Assembly (NCBI RefSeq): GCF_004166885.1
Contig: NZ_RCYU01000002.1
Span: forward strand, 248,001-312,000
Source: Streptococcus sp. bf_0095
Lineage (GTDB): Bacteria; Bacillota; Bacilli; Lactobacillales; Streptococcaceae
DNA length: 64,000 bases
Reading direction: 5' to 3'
Shown here one piece after another: positions 57,263 to 64,000 of the stretch (position 1 is its first letter; every line of letters begins with the position of its first letter). The position numbers and the translations under genes are program-made. The notes under the pieces were generated by a model. It made no database searches. It saw only the letters and a list, made by a program, of their open reading frames with translations, and was not told the origin of the DNA.

Positions 57263-58202
57263 GGGATAAATCCTTGGTCTTGGAGACAATGATACGGTAG
57301 TCTTGTTCAAAAAGTGGAACCAATTGGTCCAGATCCTCTTCTAGACAGAGAACCTTCACATTCGGACCTGCATCCATGGTGAAGTAGCAACGTTTCCCTT
57401 CTTCACGAAGAGAGCGCACGAACTCCATGGCCTCGTAGCTCTTATCCGTCAAATAGGAAAAGGCTGGACTTGCAGTCTTGGTTGTAGAATGCATGAGAAG
57501 AGCATTCCGTTCGGTCAATTCCCCTACTTTTTCAAAATCATTGTCCTTCAGGTAACCCAGCATATCTTGGTAATCCCGGGCTGACTGGCGGATCCATTCT
57601 TGGAAATTGGTAGAGGTTTCCGTGCACCGTTTCATCCCTTCCCGACTAGAAAGAATTTTTTGTTGGTCGTTTAACACTAGCATGATCATAGCCAGTTTGA
57701 GGTCCGTTTCCACCTGGTAAATTTCCCCAGTATCCTTGTCCCAAGCAGCTAAGGGGCCAAAGAAGGAACGAGAAGACGAACCGGAGGCAAACTTAGCCGC
57801 TTGAGCTTGTTCTGCCTGCGTCATTCCCAGTTGGTAATAGCGATTGCAGGCTTTTACCAAGGCAGATAAGCCACTGGAACTAGAAGAAAGTCCTGCAGCT
57901 GTCGGCATATTGTTGCTGGTATCAACCCGCACAAAGCCTGTCTCCCCTTCTGGTTTAAAACGGTCGATGACTGCTCCAATCTTGGCCTGCTCCGCTTCAT
58001 TCTGGAAGACCCCATCAATAAAGAAGGCATGGGACTTGGCTTCAGGCCCCAAAGGACTAAGTCGAGTCTCCGTATACATATTTTCCAAGGTCAAGGAAAT
58101 GGAACTAGTTGATGGCACCATTGCTTCACTGTTTTCCTTGCCCCAATACTTAATAATGGCGATATTGGCATACGATTTCACGCTTACAGGTTTTCGATCC
58201 AT
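57252..58202 (-). CDS. mvaD: Diphosphomevalonate decarboxylase
   Basis: A 316-residue GHMP-family enzyme giving IPP from mevalonate diphosphate. SYANIAIIKYWGKEN at the N terminus, NMPTAAGLSSSSSGLSALVKA as phosphate loop (near 100), SGSSSRSFFGPLAAW, and the catalytic Asp in TMDAGPNVKV near 280. It overlaps mvaK1 by 19 bp. Confidence 0.96.
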
Positions 58203-59062
58203 AACTCCTCCACTCCTTTATTTCTTAGTTCTTTTGCGATCATCTCTGCTTGTTCCTGGTCTGCAGCAAGGGCAATGATACAGCCACCGAGCCCACCACC
58301 ACTCATCTTGGCTCCCAAGGCTCCACTCGCTAATGCTAGTTCCACCAGTTGATCCGCTTCTGGACAACTCACTCCCACTGCCTGCAAATGATGATGGCAG
58401 TCTGTTAAGATACGTCCCAAGGTGGGAGCATCTTTTTGAGCAAGGGCTTTTTCTGCCTGCTCGGTGAGGAGGCCGATTTCATGGAAACTAGCAAGGGCCA
58501 CTGTTCCCAAGTCCTTGACTTTTTGAATGGCTTCTTTGGTATGGCCATGGATACCTGTATCTGCAATGACCAGCTTGGCACCTAAATCAACTTCTAACTC
58601 ACTAAAACCGACGTTGCGAATGAATTTAATCGGCTGATCACTTAGGCAAGTCTTGGCATCCAGCCCACTTGGATTCATATGGGCAATCATTTCTGCTCGA
58701 TTAACCAAGATTTCCAAGGTTTCTTGACTCAAATCCCGCTTGAAATAATCAAAGACTGCCCGAATTGCCGCGATACTGACAGCAGCCGAGGAGCCCATCC
58801 CCCGCTGAGCTGGAATCATGGAGTCAATCCGGCAAGCGATGGCTGCCTTCTCAATCCCCAAATACTCTAAGGAAGCGTAGACGGCCATCGATAAGCTGTC
58901 ATTCTCAAAAAGGACCCACGGACGCTCCGCAGGTACAATCTGACAAGTGACCTGAATGTGAAGGAGGGGCAGGGCAATAGCTGGATAGCCATAAACAACC
59001 GCATGCTCACCTATTAAAATAATCTTGCTATGTGCCTGGCCGACACCTATCGATTTCGTCAT
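58184..59062 (-). CDS. mvaK1: Mevalonate kinase
   Basis: A 292-residue GHMP kinase: GVGQAHSKIILIGEHAVVYGYPA, phosphate loop QRGMGSSAAVSIAAIRAVFDY, and KMSGGGLGGCIIALA at the C terminus. First gene of the minus-strand mevalonate operon, and in pneumococcus the enzyme inhibited by diphosphomevalonate. ATG 59062 is preferred over ATG 59083 because conservation begins at MTKSIGVGQAHSK; neither start has a strong ribosome-binding site. Confidence 0.94.
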   Translation of the reverse strand: MTKSIGVGQAHSKIILIGEHAVVYGYPAIALPLLHIQVTCQIVPAERPWVLFENDSLSMAVYASLEYLGIEKAAIACRIDSMIPAQRGMGSSAAVSIAAIRAVFDYFKRDLSQETLEILVNRAEMIAHMNPSGLDAKTCLSDQPIKFIRNVGFSELEVDLGAKLVIADTGIHGHTKEAIQKVKDLGTVALASFHEIGLLTEQAEKALAQKDAPTLGRILTDCHHHLQAVGVSCPEADQLVELALASGALGAKMSGGGLGGCIIALAADQEQAEMIAKELRNKGVEELWIENL

Positions 59063-59147
59063 ACGTCTCTCAGTTATCTTCATTCTTTTCTGCTATAGAT
59101 TGCTAGATACAATCTTCTCTCCTTCCATTTTAATATAAATAAAGAAA

Positions 59148-59171
59148 AAAAGCGATGGCTAAACCACGCTT
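59148..59171 (-). terminator. Terminator of the serine hydrolase gene
   Basis: AAGCGTGG and CCATCGCTT (59164-59171, 59150-59158) with loop TTTAG, then TTTTTTTC on the minus strand. Confidence 0.75.
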
Positions 59172-59182
59172 CTTTCTCCGTC

Positions 59183-60136
59183 TTAGGAAGGATTTTTACT
59201 GGTCCCTTCCATTTCTGTTTTGATGAGCTCCATGAGTTGATTCCGATCTAGGATCCATTGGGCCCGCTCATCTTTTTCATAGGTCCGATTGGATAAGAAA
59301 ACAGCTGCCAACTGGAGCTTACGATTATAGAGAAGGAAGGTTCCTGTATAACCTGTATGGTCCAACCAGTCTCCTTCCAGATTCCAGGCCAGAGAGCGCG
59401 TCTTTCCTTCTTCTAAAGCATAGTTCTGGGAAAGGATTTCTGCAAAAGGATCCTGTAAATAATGCTCCAGGAAAATTTCCATATCTCTAATGGTCGAAAA
59501 CAGACCTGCACTTCCGGCATGGACTCCCAGTACACGCGCTTTCGGATCATGGACGACGCCAGCTGGAACGCCACGAAGGGTTGGCACCGCTTGAGAAACC
59601 GGACCAAAAGTAGTCTCCTTCATTTGCCAAGGTGTAAAAACTTGCTCCTGAAAAATCTGGGCCAAATCCTGACCAAACCACTTCTCCAGAAGAAAGCCCA
59701 ATAAAAGAAAATTGACATCTGTATAGTGGAACTGGCGATTGTCCTTGAGCTTCAAACGGTGCAGGGCTTCTTTTAAGCCCTCAGCATCCAAGTCATCTCG
59801 TCCGGGGATGAAAGGATCCAAACCAGAAGTATGGGTCAAGAGCTGACGGATGGTCACCTCTGCCTGCTCCATATCCGGATAGTAGGAAGCTAAGGGACGA
59901 TCGATATCGATTTTCCCTTGTTGGACCAGAAAAGCAAGAACCGTTCCAACTCCGACGACCTTACTCACACTGGCCAAATCATAGGTCAAGCCGGCAATAA
60001 CTGGCTCTTGCTTGGCTGGATCAGCCAGTCCCAAGTAATACTCCTGCCAGCTTCCCTTCTGATAGAGAGCAAGAGAGGCACCTGGGTAGATGCCTGCTCC
60101 TATTTGCTCTTGAATTTTTTGGATGATTTTTTCCAT
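59183..60136 (-). CDS. Serine hydrolase of the beta-lactamase/PBP class C fold
   Basis: A 317-residue protein. Catalytic SxxK is S56-V-S-K59 in LASVSKV, YTD replaces the YxN motif in HYTDVNFLLLG near 140, and HTG near 260 stands for KTG. No signal peptide or membrane segment is visible, so a cytoplasmic esterase or peptidase is more likely than a penicillin-binding protein. It is followed by a terminator and then the mvaK1 operon; it starts 36 bp after cppA ends. Confidence 0.85.
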   Translation of the reverse strand: MEKIIQKIQEQIGAGIYPGASLALYQKGSWQEYYLGLADPAKQEPVIAGLTYDLASVSKVVGVGTVLAFLVQQGKIDIDRPLASYYPDMEQAEVTIRQLLTHTSGLDPFIPGRDDLDAEGLKEALHRLKLKDNRQFHYTDVNFLLLGFLLEKWFGQDLAQIFQEQVFTPWQMKETTFGPVSQAVPTLRGVPAGVVHDPKARVLGVHAGSAGLFSTIRDMEIFLEHYLQDPFAEILSQNYALEEGKTRSLAWNLEGDWLDHTGYTGTFLLYNRKLQLAAVFLSNRTYEKDERAQWILDRNQLMELIKTEMEGTSKNPS

Positions 60137-60171
60137 TTTTCTTCACTCATTTCAATCAGCCAAAGACTTGC

Positions 60172-60906
60172 TTAGGCTTCGAACCACCATTCAATCTTGC
60201 TTGGATCCTCAACCAAGACAAATTGTTGCCTTTTTGGTACAAAAGTTACCTGATCTCCAAAGCAGGAGGCTAGTTCACTTGCTACAAATGGCTCTAAAAT
60301 GACCTTGACCTGACAAAGGTCCCAAGTCTGTCCATTTGCTAGTGTAAGGTCCGGACCATCTGATGCTTCTAACTCTAAATAATCTTCTAAGCCAGGTAGT
60401 TGTTGATAGAAAGCTGTAGAAGTCTCTACATTAGGTACTCGAAGCACCATCTTTTCTACGAAAAACTCCGTCAAGGTTGTAAACTCTTCATTCGCTTGAA
60501 AATCTGGAACTTCCTCAATTTCAGTTAAACTGCCCACTTGCTCTTCCGCATGGAGCAAGATACGATCTCCTTCTGGCGAAAGGGCTTCAAAGGCATAGCC
60601 ATTTTTTCCTTTAAAGAGGCGATCAACTTGATGTCCACGAGCCAGAAGCCACTCAATTTCTTGTGGGTTGGTCACGCGAATCTTTAAGCAAGCCAGGCGT
60701 TTTGGGCCCTCCACCTTGCGGGTTCTCATACTAGGGGATTCCTCTAAATAGAGGCGATCTGTCTTCGATTGATCTCCAAGGGATAATAAAGCCCCATCTT
60801 CCAACAGGGTTTTCATTCCTAAGACCTTTTCAAAAAATTCTTGATTGACATTTCGATTGTTTGTTTTTAATACAGGTGAAATACTACTAATCTTATTTAT
60901 GCACAT
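60172..60906 (-). CDS. cppA: CppA family protein (C3-degrading proteinase homologue)
   Basis: A 244-residue protein made of two glyoxalase/VOC-like halves: N-terminal SSISPVLKTNNRNVNQEFFEKVLGM and C-terminal MVLRVPNVETSTAFYQQLPGL. It matches CppA of streptococci, named for complement C3 degradation; there is no signal peptide and no classical protease motif, so the protease role is doubtful from sequence. ATG 60906 has GGAGG 4 nt upstream and is chosen over 60987. Confidence 0.85.
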   Translation of the reverse strand: MCINKISSISPVLKTNNRNVNQEFFEKVLGMKTLLEDGALLSLGDQSKTDRLYLEESPSMRTRKVEGPKRLACLKIRVTNPQEIEWLLARGHQVDRLFKGKNGYAFEALSPEGDRILLHAEEQVGSLTEIEEVPDFQANEEFTTLTEFFVEKMVLRVPNVETSTAFYQQLPGLEDYLELEASDGPDLTLANGQTWDLCQVKVILEPFVASELASCFGDQVTFVPKRQQFVLVEDPSKIEWWFEA

Positions 60907-60970
60907 AATTCCTCCAAGTCTTTTATATTTTAAAAGATTTTCTTTTTTTTTACAAGAAATCTTGTGCAAA

Positions 60971-61005
60971 AAAGACAGATTTTTCAAAAATAAAAATCTG
61001 TCTTT
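60971..61005 (-). terminator. Terminator after the HdeD-like/papain-like gene
   Basis: AAAGACAGATTTTT (60992-61005 on the minus strand) pairs with its complement at 60971-60984, 7-nt loop, followed by TTTTTTG. It separates the gene from cppA. Confidence 0.85.
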
Positions 61006-61011
61006 CTTTTT

Positions 61012-62289
61012 TTAGTATACTGTTCGTGTATGGACCCGCCCGTTTGGAGCTTCAAATTCGTATTCTAAGTAATCCTGATAGGTCCCTGGTGCAATCACTC
61101 CACGCACATCTAATACAGCCGTTCCTGCCTGTCCCACAATGGAATCTGCTAACAGGCAGCAATTAGTAGACAGAACAAAGTAAGATTTAAAACGCGAAGA
61201 AGTAAATTTATATAGCTCAGCCCCTAAATCATATTTCAATTTGTAAGCGTAGGTCGGCTGACCGTCTTCCAGTAACCTCCTAGGTGGATCCCAAGGTTCT
61301 AACAACTGATCAATTTCAGCTAGACGCTTCTCTACTGCCTGATTCTCTTCTTCGGTAAGGGATAGGCTGTAGCCAAACAGCGTCTTTTGACTCTCTTTTT
61401 TACATAGTTCGATGTATGGTTCCTTATCCACTTTAAACAGTACGCCATCCCCAATCGTCCCAAATAGACGCTCTGAAAAGGGATCGTAACTTCCGTAAGA
61501 AATGACCTTCCCCTGATAACAAATATCTACATGCCCAATCGCTCCAAATAAGTTGCTGTCAGAAGTATGAACCAAAATTTCTAATTCCCTTGCCTCTTCT
61601 TCTTTTTTCACCAATCGATAAGGGCCTGTGTGTCCCGCCGAGCTCCCTTTTTGAAGAAACTGGTTAAACCGTTTTAACTCCTTAGCAGGGATAAAGGCTG
61701 CAAAGATAACCGGTAGGCTAATACGAAAGCGACGTTTTAACTCTTGGCCTTGTTGGTCTTTGTCAAATAAAATACCATCTCGAATATTAGAAATCCCCAA
61801 CAAGACCAGATAAGCCCCCAAGAGGATAAATTGGAAGTGCCCATCTGAACCAGGTTCCAAGACAGTTGCTAGACCAAGCCCACCGTTTAAAAGCGCATCC
61901 CATAAATAGAGCCAGCCTCCTTTTACCCGATTGGCCTTATAAAGCCAAAATGTGATCCCATAGACAATGGCACTCCCCAACTGATATGCCCCTAAACAAA
62001 TCACAACTAAGTTTACGGGCAGACTACTCAGTCGATTCAACCAGATCAACGCAAGTGAAAGAAAAATAAACCAAATAGAGTGGCTATAGGAAATAGACTT
62101 GCTACGTAACAAAAAGCGAAGAAGAAAGCTTCCTAGTCCATCAACTAAAAAGTAAATGGCTAATAGATCCAAGGAAAATTTGGTGAAACCAACGCCGTTT
62201 CGAAAAATGAGAATCCCAAAAATGACGGCAAGAACCCCAAACAATAAGGTCCGTCTTCTTGCAACTTGTTCAAAAGATATTTTTTTCAA
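61012..62289 (-). CDS. HdeD/DUF308-like membrane protein with papain-like C-terminal domain
   Basis: A 425-residue protein. Residues about 1-190 contain six hydrophobic segments in three pairs (LLFGVLAVIFGILIF, LLAIYFLVDGLGSFLL and so on), typical of the HdeD/DUF308 fold. The C-terminal 230 residues are soluble and carry GAIGHVDICYQGKVISYG (H near 262) and YFVLSTNCCLLADSIVG (C near 376). An H-before-C order with these contexts resembles permuted NlpC/P60 (YiiX-like) papain-fold enzymes. The catalytic assignment is inference. It is monocistronic, divergent from pepX. Confidence 0.6.
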   Translation of the reverse strand: MKKISFEQVARRRTLLFGVLAVIFGILIFRNGVGFTKFSLDLLAIYFLVDGLGSFLLRFLLRSKSISYSHSIWFIFLSLALIWLNRLSSLPVNLVVICLGAYQLGSAIVYGITFWLYKANRVKGGWLYLWDALLNGGLGLATVLEPGSDGHFQFILLGAYLVLLGISNIRDGILFDKDQQGQELKRRFRISLPVIFAAFIPAKELKRFNQFLQKGSSAGHTGPYRLVKKEEEARELEILVHTSDSNLFGAIGHVDICYQGKVISYGSYDPFSERLFGTIGDGVLFKVDKEPYIELCKKESQKTLFGYSLSLTEEENQAVEKRLAEIDQLLEPWDPPRRLLEDGQPTYAYKLKYDLGAELYKFTSSRFKSYFVLSTNCCLLADSIVGQAGTAVLDVRGVIAPGTYQDYLEYEFEAPNGRVHTRTVY

Positions 62290-62319
62290 TATTCCTTCTC
62301 CTTATAGACGAAAGGTCTT

Positions 62320-62348
62320 TAGACAAATACTATTTTATCAAGTATAAT
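62320..62348 (+). promoter_or_regulatory. pepX promoter
   Basis: TAGACA (62320-62325), 17-bp spacer, TATAAT (62343-62348), 42 bp before ATG 62391. Confidence 0.75.
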
Positions 62349-62390
62349 ATAAAAAGTAAAGAACAAAGAAACTGATAAAAGGAGCAGTCT

Positions 62391-64000
62391 ATGAAATACA
62401 ATCAATATAGCTATCTATCTGTTGACCAAAAAGACATTCTTAAGGAACTAAAAGAAATTGGGTTTGACCTTCCCACCCACCTCCCAGAAAAAGAACTGTT
62501 TGAATGGTTTGTCCGCAAGGTTTACTTCACCTATAAAGATACAGATTATCCCCTCTCTAACCTAGTGGTGGATTCTAAAACAGACTTTTTAACGTATATC
62601 CAATCTGACTGCGAATGGTCTCCGAACATTTTTTACACAGTAGCCCTCCAATTACTCGGTTTCCGCTATTTTATTGATTTTGAAGATACGGATAGCTTCT
62701 TGAAAGAAGTCCAATTTCCGATTGAGTATGGAAACTTGGTAGAAAACCTCTACCACCTCCTCAATACTCGAACAGTCAAAGGGAATTTACTAATTGAGCA
62801 GTTGGTCAGCGATGGCTTGATTCCCGAAGACAATCGCTACCACTTTTTCAACGGAAAAAGTCTAGCTACCTTTAACTGCCATGATGTGATCCGTGAAGTG
62901 GTCTATGTAGAAAGTCGGATTGATAGCGATCAGGATGGTCTTCCAGATTTGGTCAAGGTCAATATTATTCGCCCTCGCTATGAAGGAAAAATTCCAGCCG
63001 TCATGACTGCCAGCCCTTATCACCAAGGAACCAATGACAAGGCTAGCGACAAAGCGCTCTATAATATGAATGTGGACCTGGAGGTCAAAGAACCTCATAC
63101 CATTCAAGTAGAAGAACCTCAATTAGAATTGGTGGATCCTGTCGGTTCATCTCAACTGGTCTCTGAGGCTGAAGAAACCCTCACTCATATCAATAGCAGT
63201 TATACTCTCAATGACTACCTTCTCGCCCGTGGTTTTGCCAATCTCTACGTCTCTGGTCTTGGAACCAAGGACTCTCAAGGTTTGATGACCAACGGGGATT
63301 ACCGCCAAATCGAGGCCTATAAAAATGTCATCGACTGGCTCAACGGACGCTGTCGTGCCTTCACAGACCACAGTCGCCAACGCCAAATCAAGGCCGATTG
63401 GTCTAATGGCAAGGTTGCTACGACGGGCTTGTCCTACCTAGGGACCATGTCCAATGGACTGGCTACCACCGGTGTCGATGGCCTAGAAGTGATCATCGCA
63501 GAAGCCGGTATCTCTTCTTGGTACAACTACTATCGAGAAAACGGACTCGTGACGAGTCCTGGCGGCTATCCTGGAGAGGATTTTGATTCGCTTGCTGAGT
63601 TGACTTATTCACGTGCCCTTCGGGCTGGAGACTATCTCCGCCACCATGCAGCCCATGTCGCTGATTTGGAAGAGGTTAAGAAGCAATTGGATCGCAAAAC
63701 AGGGGACTACAACCAATTCTGGCACGACCGCAACTACCTCCTTCAGGCAGACAAAGTCAGGGCAGAGGTTGTCTTCACCCATGGTTCCCAAGACTGGAAC
63801 GTGAAGCCCCTCCATGTTTACCAAATGTTCCAAGCCCTTCCAGCCAACATCAAGAAACACCTCTTCTATCACAATGGGGCCCATGTCTATCTCAACAACT
63901 GGCAGTCCATTGACTTCCGTGAGAGTATGAATGCCCTCCTCTCTAAAAAATTACTGGGCTATGATTCAAGCTATGAATTGCCAACCGTCATCTGGCAGGA
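62391..64000 (+). CDS. pepX: Xaa-Pro dipeptidyl-peptidase (partial at 3' end)
   Basis: The first 536 of about 760 residues are present; the gene runs off the right edge. It starts [17 protein letters not shown] after AAGGAG. The helical N-terminal domain leads into the alpha/beta-hydrolase S15 domain with nucleophile S347 in [12 protein letters not shown]; a catalytic Asp is likely in [11 protein letters not shown] near residue 467 and His in YHNGAHVYL. It removes X-Pro dipeptides from peptides, complementing PepF and the C69 dipeptidase in this window. Confidence 0.96.
   Translation, partial: MKYNQYSYLSVDQKDILKELKEIGFDLPTHLPEKELFEWFVRKVYFTYKDTDYPLSNLVVDSKTDFLTYIQSDCEWSPNIFYTVALQLLGFRYFIDFEDTDSFLKEVQFPIEYGNLVENLYHLLNTRTVKGNLLIEQLVSDGLIPEDNRYHFFNGKSLATFNCHDVIREVVYVESRIDSDQDGLPDLVKVNIIRPRYEGKIPAVMTASPYHQGTNDKASDKALYNMNVDLEVKEPHTIQVEEPQLELVDPVGSSQLVSEAEETLTHINSSYTLNDYLLARGFANLYVSGLGTKDSQGLMTNGDYRQIEAYKNVIDWLNGRCRAFTDHSRQRQIKADWSNGKVATTGLSYLGTMSNGLATTGVDGLEVIIAEAGISSWYNYYRENGLVTSPGGYPGEDFDSLAELTYSRALRAGDYLRHHAAHVADLEEVKKQLDRKTGDYNQFWHDRNYLLQADKVRAEVVFTHGSQDWNVKPLHVYQMFQALPANIKKHLFYHNGAHVYLNNWQSIDFRESMNALLSKKLLGYDSSYELPTVIWQ

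Overview
The window is a low-GC Firmicute chromosome and almost certainly an oral streptococcus of the mitis/sanguinis/parasanguinis type. The evidence is the gene set: a complete mevalonate pathway, MsmK, CppA, PepX, PepF, a BlpR/BlpH-like LytTR two-component system, LPXTG surface proteins, and streptococcal intergenic repeats. Species is not decided from the sequence. Nearly all of it is core genome; accessory signal is limited to an integrase scar beside rpsI, two surface-protein genes, the two-component/ABC module and several repeats.

Layout. 1-916: end of a TetR-like regulator and a DUF1269-like glycine-zipper protein. 1-1.5 kb: C-terminal remnant of a tyrosine integrase abutting the 3' end of rpsI, a known integration site. 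1.5-4.6 kb (minus): rpsI, rplM with an L13-type leader, degV, rae1/yacP, rlmB. 4.7-9.1 kb (plus): an aromatic-acid-exporter-like protein and a large LPXTG-anchored M14 zinc carboxypeptidase whose -35 lies inside a perfect CcpA cre site. 9.4-13.3 kb (minus): GH13 alpha-glucosidase, msmK, a PucR-type regulator. 13.3-18.7 kb (minus): mrnC, cysS, a RibD-domain reductase, a decayed ORF, cysE and pnp, the last with a long structured leader. 19-22.5 kb: an SH3b lipoprotein and PepF.

22.9-27.7 kb (plus): LytTR response regulator, GHKL kinase and a three-gene ABC transporter, notably AT-rich. 27.8-32.7 kb (minus): trxA, a DUF4649 protein, rpsO, a collagen-binding-type LPXTG adhesin, rsuA. 32.8-39 kb: def, an MscS channel, sstT, a glycine-riboswitch-controlled amino-acid symporter, a C69 dipeptidase. 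39-44.6 kb: zapA-cvpA-mutS2 facing gpo, rnhC and lepB, an arrangement related to the Bacillus rnhC-zapA-cvpA-polX-mutS2 locus. 44.7-50.9 kb: recD2, dinB, pflB. 51-52.6 kb: two-subunit threonine/serine exporter and a small membrane protein. 52.7-59 kb: mvaS-mvaA converging on mvaK1-mvaD-mvaK2-fni, which together encode acetoacetyl-CoA to IPP/DMAPP. 59-64 kb: serine hydrolase, cppA, an HdeD-like membrane protein with a papain-like tail, and the start of pepX.

The most unusual structure is a 136-nt intergenic element present twice (9234-9369 and 29475-29610). The copies have the same length, four matching stems, five compensatory base-pair changes and a conserved potential pseudoknot. Both lie just 3' of LPXTG surface-protein genes, and the second is bracketed by 30-bp direct repeats. 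A separate three-hairpin repeat of about 175 bp occurs as an inverted pair 7 kb apart.
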